From Cupriavidus pampae (GTDB lineage: Bacteria > Pseudomonadota > Gammaproteobacteria > Burkholderiales > Burkholderiaceae), in assembly GCF_914271485.1 (NCBI RefSeq), contig NZ_CAJZAG010000006.1:186001-250000 (forward strand): a stretch of 64,000 nt of DNA, read 5' to 3'. Under the pieces are notes generated by a model. That model was not told the DNA's origin and did no database searches. It worked only from the letters and a program-made list of their open reading frames with translations. Position numbers and translations under genes: made by a program. Positions 53,043 to 61,841 of the stretch are shown piece by piece. Within the stretch, counting starts at the first letter, position 1; each line of letters opens with the position of its first letter.

Positions 53043-53663
53043 ATGACCGATTCCGCCCGCGTTCTCGCCATCAGCGTGGGGACCGCCTTGCCGCTGGTGG
53101 TGGCGGGCGGCGGTACCGAGGCCGTTGTCCTGTCGGCGATTCGCAAGCATCCGCTTAGCACCCAACTGCGTCCGCTCGCGGTGCAGGTGCATGGCCTGGG
53201 CCTGGTCGGCGATGAGCAGGCCGACCGCACCGTGCACGGAGGGCCTGACCGCGCGGTCTATCTCTATCCGTTCGAGCACTACGCCTGGTGGAACGCGATA
53301 CGGCGCGAGGCCAGGGTGCCGGAGTCCAACCGACCGCTCGGCTTTGGCGCGCTCGGTGAAAACCTGACCGTGCAAGGTTTGTACGAAAGCGAGCTCTGGG
53401 CCGGCGATATCCTGCGTATCGGCAGCGTCCTGCTCGAGGTCGCGTCGCCACGGCTTGCTTCCGCCAAGCTCAATGCCGCCATGGGCTACGGTCATGCGGC
53501 CCGAGATATGGTGCAGAGCGGCAATACCGGCGTCTATCTGCGCGTGCTCAAGCCTGGAGAGATTCAGGCCGGCGACGTCATATCAGTGACACCCGGACCC
53601 CGTGAAGTGTCGGTGGAAAACATCAACCACCGACGCAGGGATGGCCGGCGCGTGCTTTTCTGA
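53043..53663 (+). CDS. MOSC-domain protein (YiiM-like), atypical
   Basis: 206 residues. Typical elements of the MOSC family: VHGGPDRAVYLYPFEHYAWW, GFGALGENLTVQGL, WAGDILRIGSVLLEVASPR, GVYLRVLKPGEIQAGD. In the usual PRxxCxK loop the cysteine is replaced: here PRLASAKLN, with Ser140 where Cys binds molybdopterin or persulfide. The overall fold should hold, but the sulfur chemistry may differ. No membrane helix or signal peptide. The 3' neighbour is the RND efflux operon; start at 53043 is an ATG with a weak GGGG upstream. Confidence 0.85.
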   Translation: MTDSARVLAISVGTALPLVVAGGGTEAVVLSAIRKHPLSTQLRPLAVQVHGLGLVGDEQADRTVHGGPDRAVYLYPFEHYAWWNAIRREARVPESNRPLGFGALGENLTVQGLYESELWAGDILRIGSVLLEVASPRLASAKLNAAMGYGHAARDMVQSGNTGVYLRVLKPGEIQAGDVISVTPGPREVSVENINHRRRDGRRVLF

Positions 53664-53969
53664 TATGTTTGCCTTTTAATACAAGGTGTGCAACGCCCCT
53701 CCCCCGGCCGGCCAGCACGCATGCGCGGTTTTCGTCGCGTAGGCGCACGCGGTCGGCGTTGGCACGTCCGATGCATGTAATGCACTGTAATAAGACGCGC
53801 TAGCCTGAAACGGTCGGGCGCGGTACTTATACAGATTCGATACAAGGCATTTACAGCACCGTACATGCTTTGCCGTAAATAGGGCAATCACGCGGACGAA
53901 GTCGCTCCAAGAAGCTACCGACCGCCAGGGGAGCAGCGTTTGACGTTCGCAGTGGAGAAGGGTCCTCAC
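53664..53969. other. Intergenic region upstream of the RND operon
   Basis: 306 bases before the RND adaptor gene. It carries two candidate ribosome sites (AGGGGAG before the TTG at 53940, GGAGAAGG before the ATG at 53970), which affect where the adaptor starts. No adjacent regulator gene and no palindrome convincing enough to report. Confidence 0.5.
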
Positions 53970-55199
53970 ATGAAAACAGACGGGATCGACCAGCCCAAAG
54001 GGTTTGTCGATGGCAACTGGAGCGCGGCCGCCGGTACGGGGCGCGGCCGGACTTCGCCGTGGATCGCGGTAGTCGTGGTACTCGTGGCCGGCGGCGCCGG
54101 CTGGTTTGGCTGGAAGACGTGGTACGCGCCGAAGCATGAAGTCAAGGCGCCGGTGGCGATCATGGTGTCCACTGCCATCGTGCAGCAGGGCGACGTGCCG
54201 CTCGAGGTCAACGCCAACGGCAACGTCACGGCGCTGCAGACCGTCGAGGTACGGCCGCAGGTGTCGAGCACGGTCCAATCGGTGCATATCAAGGAAGGCC
54301 AGACCGTCAAGCCGGGCGATCTGCTGTTCTCGCTCGACTCGCGCATGGACGAGGCCAACATGGCACGCGCCCGCGCGCAGCTGCTGCGCGATCAGGCTGA
54401 CCTGGCCGACGCGCGCCGCACGTTGTCGCGTAGCCAGGAATTGCTCGAGCGTAATTTCATCTCGCGCAGCGCGGTGGACACCGCACAGGCCAAGGTTGAT
54501 GGTTTCGAGGCGACAATCCGCGCCGACCAGGCTGCCATCGAGGCCAGCCGCGTCGCCATCAGTTATGGGTCGATCCGCGCCACTATTGGCGGCCGAACCG
54601 GCATCATCAACGTGTTCCCGGGCTCGCTGGTTACACCGACGGCTACGGCCGTATCGATGGTCACCGTAGCGCAGATCTCGCCGATCGCCGTTACGTTCAC
54701 GCTGCCCGAGCGTCAGCTCGCCGCGTTGCGTGAAGCCTTGCGCACCGGTCCCGTCAAGGTGACCGCATTGCCGAACGACGGCAGCAAGACCCCGGTGGTC
54801 GGGCGCATCACGTTCATCGACAACACGGTGGATCCGCAATACGGCAGCATCCGCATCAAGGCGCAGTTCGACAACGAGGAAACGCGCCTGTGGCCGGGCA
54901 CGTATGCCAACGTCAACGCGGTGGTGCAGACGCTCAAGAACGCGCTAACGGTGCCGCCGCAGGCGGTGGTAACCGGCCCCGAGGGCCGCTTCGTCTACGT
55001 CGTGCAGCCCGATAACAAGGTTGCGCGCGTGCCGGTCAAGGTGGTCGCGACCACCGCCGCCGCCGCGATTGTCGAAGGTGTGCAGCCCGGCGCGCGCGTG
55101 GTGACCGAAGGCACGCAGAACCTGCGGCCCGGCACGCTGGTGCGCGAAGGCAAGGCTGGCGGTGCTTCCGCCCCTGCCGCTGGCAACGGCGGACACTGA
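53970..55199 (+). CDS. RND efflux periplasmic adaptor (membrane-fusion protein)
   Basis: 409 residues, MdtA/AcrA-like. N-terminal membrane anchor at about 30-50 (IAVVVVLVAGGAGWFGW), lipoyl halves around VEVRPQVSSTVQSVHIKEGQTVKPGDLL, a coiled-coil hairpin (MARARAQLLRDQADLADARR and its partner), beta-barrel GRITFIDNTVDPQYGSIRIKAQF, and C-terminal membrane-proximal domain. The start could also be TTG at 53940, which adds ten residues and has a good ribosome site; ATG at 53970 is chosen conservatively. Pairs with the RND pump 4 bases downstream. Confidence 0.9.
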   Translation: MKTDGIDQPKGFVDGNWSAAAGTGRGRTSPWIAVVVVLVAGGAGWFGWKTWYAPKHEVKAPVAIMVSTAIVQQGDVPLEVNANGNVTALQTVEVRPQVSSTVQSVHIKEGQTVKPGDLLFSLDSRMDEANMARARAQLLRDQADLADARRTLSRSQELLERNFISRSAVDTAQAKVDGFEATIRADQAAIEASRVAISYGSIRATIGGRTGIINVFPGSLVTPTATAVSMVTVAQISPIAVTFTLPERQLAALREALRTGPVKVTALPNDGSKTPVVGRITFIDNTVDPQYGSIRIKAQFDNEETRLWPGTYANVNAVVQTLKNALTVPPQAVVTGPEGRFVYVVQPDNKVARVPVKVVATTAAAAIVEGVQPGARVVTEGTQNLRPGTLVREGKAGGASAPAAGNGGH

Positions 55200-55203
55200 C
55201 ATC

Positions 55204-58200
55204 ATGACGCTGTCCGAGCTTTGTATCCGCCGGCCCGTCATGACGGTGCTGCTGTGTCTCGCCGTCATCGTGACCGGTATCGTGCTGTACCCGACGATTC
55301 CAATCGCGGCGCTGCCGAGCTTCAATTCGCCCGTGATTCAGGTTACGGCCACGCTACCGGGCGCGAGTCCGGAAACCATGGCCGCGTCCGTGGCGATCCA
55401 GCTGGAGAAGCAGTTCGCGACGATCCCGGGCGTGACGGTCATCAGCTCGTCGAACACGCTCGGCAATTCGAGCATCACGATCGAGTTCAACAACGATCGC
55501 GAGATCGACGCCGCCGCCGTCGACGTGCAGGCCGCGCTGTTCCGCGCGCAGCGCACGCTGCCGATCGAGATGACGCAGCCGCCGTCGTACCGCAAGGTGA
55601 ATCCGGCGGACGCCCCCGTGATCCTGCTGGCGATCAACTCGCCGGCGATGAGTCTGGCCGAGCTGAATGCATTCGGCGATAACCTGATCTCGCCGACGCT
55701 GGCCACGCTGCCGGGTGTCGCGCAGGTGCAGGTGCTCGGCCAGAAGCGTTTTGCGGTGCGTGTGCGCGCGCGGCCCGACGCACTGGCTGCGCGCGGCCTG
55801 ACGCTTGACGAACTCGCGGTCGCGCTCAATCGTGCCAATACCAACACGCCAGTGGGCACGCTCGACGGCGCGCGCCAGACGCTGACCATCCAGGCCAACC
55901 GCCAGCTCGCCAACGCCGAGGCGTTCCGCAACATCATCGTAGCGAGCCAGCCGAGTGGCGCGATCGTGCGGCTCTCCGACGTGGCCGAAGTGGAGGACAG
56001 CGTCGAGACCATCAAGACCGGCAGCTGGCTCAACAACGAACGCTCGATCGTGCTGACCGTGCTGCGTCAGCCCGATGCCAACACGGTGGCCGTGGTCGAC
56101 TCGATCAAGTCCACGCTACCGCGTCTGATCCAGCAGATGCCGGGCTCGGTCAATGTGGCCGTGGTCAACGATCGCTCGGTGTCGATCCGCGAATCGATCC
56201 ATGACGTGCAGTTCACGCTCGCGCTGACCGTCGCGCTGGTGGTGCTGGTGATCTTCCTGTTCCTGCGCCGCGCGGCTGCGACGCTGATCCCGACCGTGTC
56301 GGTACCGATTTCGCTGATCGGCACCATCGCGCTGATGAAGGCACTTGGCTACAGCCTCGACAATGTGTCGCTGCTGGCCATCACGCTGGCTGTGGGCCTC
56401 GTGGTCGACGATGCGATCGTGATGCTCGAGAATATCGTGCGCCATATCGAGGAAGGCGTGGCGCCGCTCAAGGCCGCGCTGATCGGCTCGCGCGAGATGG
56501 GCTTCACGATCCTCTCGATCTCGATCTCGCTGGTGGCGGTGTTTATCCCGATCTTCTTCATGCCGGGCGTGATCGGCCTGCTGTTCCACGAATTCGCGGC
56601 GGTGGTGTCGCTGGCGATCCTCGTTTCCGCACTGGTCTCGCTGACGCTGATCCCGATGCTGTGCGCGCGCTTCCTATCGGCGGAGAACGTGCCGATCGAT
56701 GAGTCGCAGCACGCATATGGAAGCAAAGCGGGAGACAAAGCGGGCGACAAGGCGGGCGACTATGTGGGCACTGCGGCAGTTCACCACGCACCGCAGAAGC
56801 AGTCGATCGGCCTGCGTTCGACGCAGTGGTTCGAAGACCTGTTCAACTGGACGCTGCGCAAGTACGCCGGTGGACTCGACTGGTGCCTGGCGCACCGTCC
56901 GTTCGTGCTCTGCATCGCGGCGCTTACGTTTGTGCTGACCGCCGTGATGTTCGCCACGATCCCGAAGGGCTTCTTCCCCGAGGAAGACATCGGCCAGATT
57001 CAGGTGAATGCGGAAGGTCCGCAGGACATCTCGTTCGACGCGATGTCCGCGCGTCTGCGCGACGCGGCCGAGCGCATCCGCGCGAATCCGTCGGTGAAGT
57101 CGGTGGTGGCGTCGATTGGTGGCGGCAACTCCCCCGCGATCAACACGGGCCGCATGTTCGTCGAGCTCAAGCCGCTCGGCGAGCGGCCCAAGATGCCGCA
57201 GGTGGTGGAGTCGCTGCGCAAGGACGTGTCGGTGGTGCCGGGTCTCGCCGTGTATTTCTCGCCGGTGCAGAACCTGCGCCTCGGCGGCCGCCAGAGCAAG
57301 AGCCGTTACCAGTACACGCTGCAGAGCGTGAAGGCCGGCGAGCTGCAGTCGTACTCCGATCGCCTGATGGCCAAGATGCGCGCGGAGCCGATCTTCCGCG
57401 ACGTCACCAGCGATTCGCAGCAATCCGGTCTCGAAGCTCAGCTGACGATCGATCGCGACAAGGCCAACGCGCTGGGCGTCCAGATTCAGGACGTGCGCAC
57501 GGCGTTGTACACCGCCTTCGGTGAACGTCAGGTGTCGACGATCTACACGCCGATCGACAACTACTACGTGATCCTGCAGGCCGCCGAGCTCGACCGTGCC
57601 GACGAGACCGCGTTCTCCAAGCTGTACGTGCGCAGCAAGACGGGCCAGATGGTGCCGATCTCCGCGTTCGCGACCACCGAACGGCGCGTTGGCCCGATCG
57701 CGGTCAATCACCAGGGGCAGTTGCCCTCGGTCACGGTGTCGTTCAACCTCGCCCCGGGCGCGGCGCTGGGCGATGCCTCGACCAAGATAGAGCGGTATCT
57801 CAAGGAGATGGAGATGCCCAACTCGATCTTCCCGAGCTGGGGCGGTGACGCGGCGGTGTTCCAGTCGTCGCAGGCCACGCAGATCGTGCTGCTGGTAGCG
57901 GCCATCGCGGTCATCTACACGCTGCTGGGCGTGTTGTACGAGAGCTATATCCATCCGCTGACGATTCTGGCCGGCCTGCCGTCGGCCGCGATCGGCGCGC
58001 TGCTGACGCTGTTCCTGTTCAAGGTCGAGCTGTCGCTGATCGCGACCATCGGCGTGCTGATGCTGATTGGCATCGTCAAGAAGAACGCGATCATGATGAT
58101 CGACTTCGCGCTCGCGGCGCAGCGTGAACAGGGCATGGCGCCGGGCAAGGCGATCCGGCAGGCGTGCCTGCTGCGCTTCCGCCCGATCATGATGACCACC

Positions 58201-58434
58201 TTCGCGGCGGTGATGGGCGCCCTGCCCCTAGCGCTCGGCCTTGGCGCGGGCGCCGAACTGCGCCAGCCGCTTGGCCTCGCGGTGGTTGGCGGCCTGCTGT
58301 TCTCGCAGGTCATCACGCTGTTCATCACGCCGGTGATCTACCTCGCGCTCGATCGCTTTTCGGGCAGCGGCCCGCTGCAGATGGATGCGGAAGGCAATCT
58401 GCTGGCCGAGGCGGAAGCGGTGGCGCAGCGGTAG
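55204..58434 (+). CDS. RND efflux pump permease (HAE1/Mdt-like)
   Basis: 1076-residue proton-driven exporter with twelve helices and two large periplasmic loops. It starts MTLSELCIRRPVMTVLLCLAV, includes the conserved periplasmic segments (ATLPGASPETMAASVAIQLE) and the proton-relay helix LAVGLVVDDAIVMLENIVRH with the paired aspartates. The cytoplasmic loop between helices 6 and 7 carries three KAGD tetrapeptides from a 12-base repeat (residues 508-519). Second half contains VLMLIGIVKKNAIMMIDFA and the C-terminal LGLAVVGGLLFSQVITLFITPVIYL. No outer-membrane factor gene follows, so it must share one. Confidence 0.95.
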   Translation: MTLSELCIRRPVMTVLLCLAVIVTGIVLYPTIPIAALPSFNSPVIQVTATLPGASPETMAASVAIQLEKQFATIPGVTVISSSNTLGNSSITIEFNNDREIDAAAVDVQAALFRAQRTLPIEMTQPPSYRKVNPADAPVILLAINSPAMSLAELNAFGDNLISPTLATLPGVAQVQVLGQKRFAVRVRARPDALAARGLTLDELAVALNRANTNTPVGTLDGARQTLTIQANRQLANAEAFRNIIVASQPSGAIVRLSDVAEVEDSVETIKTGSWLNNERSIVLTVLRQPDANTVAVVDSIKSTLPRLIQQMPGSVNVAVVNDRSVSIRESIHDVQFTLALTVALVVLVIFLFLRRAAATLIPTVSVPISLIGTIALMKALGYSLDNVSLLAITLAVGLVVDDAIVMLENIVRHIEEGVAPLKAALIGSREMGFTILSISISLVAVFIPIFFMPGVIGLLFHEFAAVVSLAILVSALVSLTLIPMLCARFLSAENVPIDESQHAYGSKAGDKAGDKAGDYVGTAAVHHAPQKQSIGLRSTQWFEDLFNWTLRKYAGGLDWCLAHRPFVLCIAALTFVLTAVMFATIPKGFFPEEDIGQIQVNAEGPQDISFDAMSARLRDAAERIRANPSVKSVVASIGGGNSPAINTGRMFVELKPLGERPKMPQVVESLRKDVSVVPGLAVYFSPVQNLRLGGRQSKSRYQYTLQSVKAGELQSYSDRLMAKMRAEPIFRDVTSDSQQSGLEAQLTIDRDKANALGVQIQDVRTALYTAFGERQVSTIYTPIDNYYVILQAAELDRADETAFSKLYVRSKTGQMVPISAFATTERRVGPIAVNHQGQLPSVTVSFNLAPGAALGDASTKIERYLKEMEMPNSIFPSWGGDAAVFQSSQATQIVLLVAAIAVIYTLLGVLYESYIHPLTILAGLPSAAIGALLTLFLFKVELSLIATIGVLMLIGIVKKNAIMMIDFALAAQREQGMAPGKAIRQACLLRFRPIMMTTFAAVMGALPLALGLGAGAELRQPLGLAVVGGLLFSQVITLFITPVIYLALDRFSGSGPLQMDAEGNLLAEAEAVAQR
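56725..56760 (+). repeat. 12-bp tandem repeat, 3 copies, in-frame
   Basis: Three units of AARGCGGGMGAC, each encoding Lys-Ala-Gly-Asp (residues 508-519) in the cytoplasmic loop between helices 6 and 7 of the RND pump. Frame-neutral. Confidence 0.8.
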
Positions 58435-58456
58435 GTACGCGCGTCCGCACGCAGGA

Positions 58457-58490
58457 AGGGGCCGCCACTGTGCGGCCCCTGTCATTTTTG
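58457..58490 (+). terminator. Intrinsic terminator of the RND operon
   Basis: Nine-base-pair stem AGGGGCCGC / GCGGCCCCT with a six-base loop, then GTCATTTTTGG. It is 22 bases after the RND pump stop. Confidence 0.85.
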
Positions 58491-58521
58491 GCCCGACATA
58501 ATTGCCTTAGAATCCCACGCC

Positions 58522-59031
58522 ATGACACCCACCTTGCTTGAAACCCTCATGTATGAGGTCGGCCAGCTGTTTCTATACCCGACCCTGGCACTGATCGGCC
58601 TGCTGTTCGTCCACGCGTTCTGGGCGCTGGGCGACTTTGCCATGCAGGCGTGGCTGCGCGCGCGGCACCCGATGGAAAGCGGGCGCGGCTACGCGCTTGT
58701 GGCATGGGCGCGGCGGCATGACGAAGACGACGCCGAAGCGCTCGACGTGGCGGCGCACCGGCTGCTCGAACGGGCACGCATCGCCACGCGCGTGGCGCCG
58801 ATGCTGGGCCTCGTGGCGACCATGATTCCAATGGGGCCGGCCCTGAAGAGCCTGTCCGGTGGCGACCTTGCCAACGTCGGCGAGAACCTGACCATCGCAT
58901 TCTCGGCAGTCATCCTCGCGCTGATCGCGGCCAGCATCACCTTCTGGGTGGTCAACGTGCGGCGCCGCTGGCTGGCGGAGGAACTCGTGTGGCTCGGTCG
59001 CATGCGCGCCGCGCGGAGTACTGCCGCATGA
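58522..59031 (+). CDS. MotA/TolQ/ExbB-family proton-channel protein
   Basis: 169 residues with three hydrophobic helices (about 13-33, 95-112 and 125-145). The conserved VAPMLGLVATMIPMGPALKSL and GENLTIAFSAVILALIAASITFWV match the ExbB/TolQ channel core. Short for TolQ (230) and lacking flagellar context, so it is most like the stand-alone ExbB-type proteins paired with DUF2149. Its stop overlaps the ATG of the next gene. Likely pairs with the DUF2149 protein to energise an envelope process; the partner receptor is not in the window. Confidence 0.85.
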   Translation: MTPTLLETLMYEVGQLFLYPTLALIGLLFVHAFWALGDFAMQAWLRARHPMESGRGYALVAWARRHDEDDAEALDVAAHRLLERARIATRVAPMLGLVATMIPMGPALKSLSGGDLANVGENLTIAFSAVILALIAASITFWVVNVRRRWLAEELVWLGRMRAARSTAA

Positions 59032-59357
59032 AGTTCCTCGACGAGAGCGAAGCCGACGATCCGATCCTGTCGGTGGTGAACCTGATCGACGTGTTCCTGG
59101 TGGTTATCGCCGCGCTGCTGATCGCGATCGCGCGCAATCCGATGAACCCGTTCACGCACGAGGACGTCACCGTCATTACGCGGCCCGGTCAGCCCGATAT
59201 GGAGATCGTGTCGCGCCAGGGGCAGAAGGTCGTGCGCTATCAGGGTACCGGCCAGCCGGGCAGCGGCGACGGCGTCAAGGCGGGTGTCGCCTATCGCATG
59301 AAGGATGGATCGATCGTGTATGTACCCGAGACCGTACCGGAGACCGGCAAACCATGA
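59028..59357 (+). CDS. DUF2149 protein (ExbD/TolR-like position)
   Basis: 109 residues with one N-terminal helix (about 18-36, LIDVFLVVIAALLIAIA) and a hydrophilic periplasmic domain. The order channel protein / short single-helix protein mirrors ExbB-ExbD. DUF2149 proteins are found next to ExbB-like genes in several bacteria and are probably the ExbD-like stator partner; this is inference. Overlaps both flanking genes by four bases, so all three are translationally coupled. Confidence 0.82.
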   Translation: MKFLDESEADDPILSVVNLIDVFLVVIAALLIAIARNPMNPFTHEDVTVITRPGQPDMEIVSRQGQKVVRYQGTGQPGSGDGVKAGVAYRMKDGSIVYVPETVPETGKP

Positions 59358-60184
59358 GTATTCGCATGATCGCGCTGACCTGCGCGCTCGTCCTGGCCGG
59401 CTGCGCCGGCACGCCGCCCTCGCCTGAAGACGTCAGCAAGACCTTCAAGGGCAAGTCGTACGTATTGCTGGGTGAGGTGCACGACAACGCCGAAGGCCAG
59501 CAGCAGCGGCTCGACGCGCTGACGCGGGCGGTGCAGGCCGGCTGGCGGCCGGCCATCGCCATGGAGCAGTTCGACCGCGAGCGTCAGGGTGATCTCGATC
59601 GCGCGCGGCGCGAGCGTCCTGACGATCCGGACTACGTGATCGCACAGGCTGCCGGTAGTGGCAACGCGTGGCAATGGCCGCTTTATCGGCCCGTCGTAGC
59701 GCTGGCGCTGCAATACGACCTGCCACTGCTCGCGGCCAATCTGTCGCGTGCCGACGCCAGCCGCATTGTGCGCGGCGGGCTGGGTAGCGTGTTCAATGTC
59801 GGCCAGCAGAAAGCCCTCGGTCTCGACAAGCCGATGCCGGCCGATCTCGTCTCCGCGCAGTCGACCGAACTCGATGCGGGCCACTGCGGGTTGTTCCCGC
59901 GCCAGATGCTGCCGGGCATGCTGAACGCGCAGGCCGCGCGCGACGCGATGATGGCCGCGACGATGCAGCCCTATGCCGAGCGCGGCGCGGTGCTGATCGC
60001 GGGCAATGGCCACGTACGCCGCGATCTGGGCGTGCCGCGCTGGATCGCGGGGAACAAGGCCACCGTGCTCAGCATTGGTTATCTCGAGGAGAGCAATACG
60101 GTGGCGAGCGGCTACGACGCCGTCATCCGCGTGCCCGTCATCGCGCGCAAGGACCCGTGCGAGGACGCGGTGGTGCGCAAGTAG
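59354..60184 (+). CDS. ChaN-family lipoprotein
   Basis: 276 residues. Lipobox LAGCAG after a short signal peptide (MIALTCALVLAGC). The ChaN domain runs from KSYVLLGEVHDNAEGQQQRL through RPAIAMEQFDRERQGDLDRA to GNGHVRRDLGVPRWI. ChaN of Campylobacter is a haem-binding lipoprotein tied to iron uptake, which fits an ExbB-like energising pair in the same operon. The haem tyrosine of ChaN is not obvious by eye. Terminal gene of the overlapping trio; a pair of GC-rich repeats follows. Confidence 0.88.
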   Translation: MSIRMIALTCALVLAGCAGTPPSPEDVSKTFKGKSYVLLGEVHDNAEGQQQRLDALTRAVQAGWRPAIAMEQFDRERQGDLDRARRERPDDPDYVIAQAAGSGNAWQWPLYRPVVALALQYDLPLLAANLSRADASRIVRGGLGSVFNVGQQKALGLDKPMPADLVSAQSTELDAGHCGLFPRQMLPGMLNAQAARDAMMAATMQPYAERGAVLIAGNGHVRRDLGVPRWIAGNKATVLSIGYLEESNTVASGYDAVIRVPVIARKDPCEDAVVRK

Positions 60185-60267
60185 TGGCGCTCACCTGCGA
60201 TCGCCGTATTGTTTGCCCCCTCTCTCTCTGCGTGAGAGGTCGCAATGGCTCGCACACCAGCGTCTTG

Positions 60268-60309
60268 CTCCCCTCTCCCTTGAGGGAGAGGGGCCGGGGG
60301 AGAGGGTGA
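60268..60309. repeat. Intergenic repeat copy 1 (CCCCTCTCCC... type)
   Basis: Imperfect inverted repeat CTCCCCTCTCCCT / AGGGAGAGGGG then CCGGGGGAGAGGG. Such CT/GA-rich elements recur in intergenic DNA of many GC-rich proteobacteria. Second copy at 60333-60370. Confidence 0.75.
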
Positions 60310-60332
60310 AAGGTTAATTCACCAATTGTTTT

Positions 60333-60370
60333 CTCCCCTCTCCCTCGGGGAGAGGGGCCGGGGGTGAGGG
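60333..60370. repeat. Intergenic repeat copy 2
   Basis: Second copy of the CT/GA-rich repeat, CTCCCCTCTCCCTCGGGGAGAGGGGCC then GGGGGTGAGGG. Together with copy 1 it fills most of the 192-base gap between the convergent ChaN and sensor-kinase genes. Confidence 0.75.
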
Positions 60371-60376
60371 CAGCCC

Positions 60377-61840
60377 TCATGCTAGCTTCAACGCCAGCAC
60401 CGCGCGCACGCCCTTGCCCTGCGTGGCGTCCTCGAACGTCACGCTGCCGCCGAAACGCGCCGCCATCTCGCGTGAGATCGCGAGGCCGAGGCCCGACCCT
60501 GGCTCGGCGTGGCCAACGCGACGGTAGAAGCGCGCGAATACCTTCTCGCGTTCGTCATGCGGAATGCCCGGCCCGTCGTCCTCCACCATCAGCAGCGCCT
60601 GCTCACCCGCCCGCATCGCGGAGAGCGTGATACGGCTGCCGCGCGGCGAGTATTGAATGGCGTTGTGCACGAGGTTCGCCAAGGCTTCGCGCAACAACGC
60701 GCCATCCGCGCGGACCGGCAGCTGTAACCCCGCGGGCCGTTCCCAGCCGAAGTCCTGCTGCTTGCCGCGTGCAAGCGGCAGATAGTCGAGCGCCACCTGC
60801 TCCGCGATGGCGACCGCATCGATCACGTCCACGGCCTCCACTGCCACCGCACCGTCGCGGCGCACACGCGCGAGCGCCAGCAGCTGGTTGGTCAGCCGCG
60901 CCGCCTGCCCAAGCTGTGCCTCGATCGCACCCACCGCTTCGCGCGCGGCCTGCACGTCTTGCGGGTCGCCGCGATGCGCGAGCTGGCGTTGCGCGAATTC
61001 GGCCTGCGTCTTGAGAATGGCAAGCGGCGTGCGCAGCTGATGCGCGGCATCGGCGATGAACTGCGCCTGCGCCTGGGCCATCGCCTCGGAGCGTGCCACG
61101 TGCATGTTCACCGCGTCGACGAGCGGCCGTACTTCCACGGGCACATGGTCGAACGCGAGCGGGGTGAGGTCGTCTGGCGAGCGCGCGCGCACATCGTTGC
61201 GCACGCGCGCCAGCGGACGCAGCACATAGGTAATGCCGCCGACGAGGATCAGCGCGGACAGCACGATCAGCACGGTATCGCGCGCCAGCGCGCTACGCCA
61301 CACGCGCGAGATCAACGCCGTGCGCGGCTCGGCGGTCTCGGCCACCTGGATGATCACGCGCAGATGCGCATCGGGCCGGTACACCGGTCGCGCCATCGCG
61401 GCGATGCGCACCGCTTCGTCGCGATACGTCGCATCGTAGAAGCGCGGTTCGTTGTTGACGAGCGCCCCGGCGGGCAACGGCAGATCGTCATAGCCGGTGA
61501 TGGTGTCGACCACCCCCGCGCGTTCGATCGACACGCGATAGAACACATGCGTCTGCGCGGCGGTCTCGAACATCTCCAGCGCGGCGTCGGGCAGCGACAG
61601 CTGCACGCTTTCGCCGGCCATGCCGATTGCATTGTCGATGGTGCGCACCGAGCCGTACAGCGAACGATCGTAGGCCGTGTTGGCCGCATCGCGCAGCGTG
61701 TCGTACGTGAACCAGGAGTCGATCGCCGTGATCGCGACCAATGCCGGCACCAACAGCAACAGCAGCTGGCGCCGCAGGCTGCCACGCAGCCACAATCGCA
61801 AGGGCAAGCGCGCGGGCGCGCGCAGATGCCGGCGCCACAT
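60377..61840 (-). CDS. TctE-like sensor histidine kinase
   Basis: 487 residues. Helix at about 24-45, a periplasmic 2CSK_N-like sensor (DRSLYGSVRTIDNAIGMAGE), helix at about 190-210, HAMP, HisKA motif AHQLRTPLAILKTQAE with H267, and HATPase (NLVHNAIQYSPRG, DDGPGIPHDER, GSGLGLAIS). The 2CSK_N type is characteristic of TctE sensors for organic acids. One base separates its ATG from the stop of the regulator gene. It pairs with the TctD-like regulator; the divergent binding protein may serve as a co-sensor. Confidence 0.9.
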   Translation of the reverse strand: MWRRHLRAPARLPLRLWLRGSLRRQLLLLLVPALVAITAIDSWFTYDTLRDAANTAYDRSLYGSVRTIDNAIGMAGESVQLSLPDAALEMFETAAQTHVFYRVSIERAGVVDTITGYDDLPLPAGALVNNEPRFYDATYRDEAVRIAAMARPVYRPDAHLRVIIQVAETAEPRTALISRVWRSALARDTVLIVLSALILVGGITYVLRPLARVRNDVRARSPDDLTPLAFDHVPVEVRPLVDAVNMHVARSEAMAQAQAQFIADAAHQLRTPLAILKTQAEFAQRQLAHRGDPQDVQAAREAVGAIEAQLGQAARLTNQLLALARVRRDGAVAVEAVDVIDAVAIAEQVALDYLPLARGKQQDFGWERPAGLQLPVRADGALLREALANLVHNAIQYSPRGSRITLSAMRAGEQALLMVEDDGPGIPHDEREKVFARFYRRVGHAEPGSGLGLAISREMAARFGGSVTFEDATQGKGVRAVLALKLA

Positions 61841-61841
61841 G

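Noticed and set aside
58522..59031. Flagellar motor protein MotA
   Set aside because: Length, three-helix layout and DUF2149/ChaN partners do not fit the flagellar stator; ExbB-like fits better.
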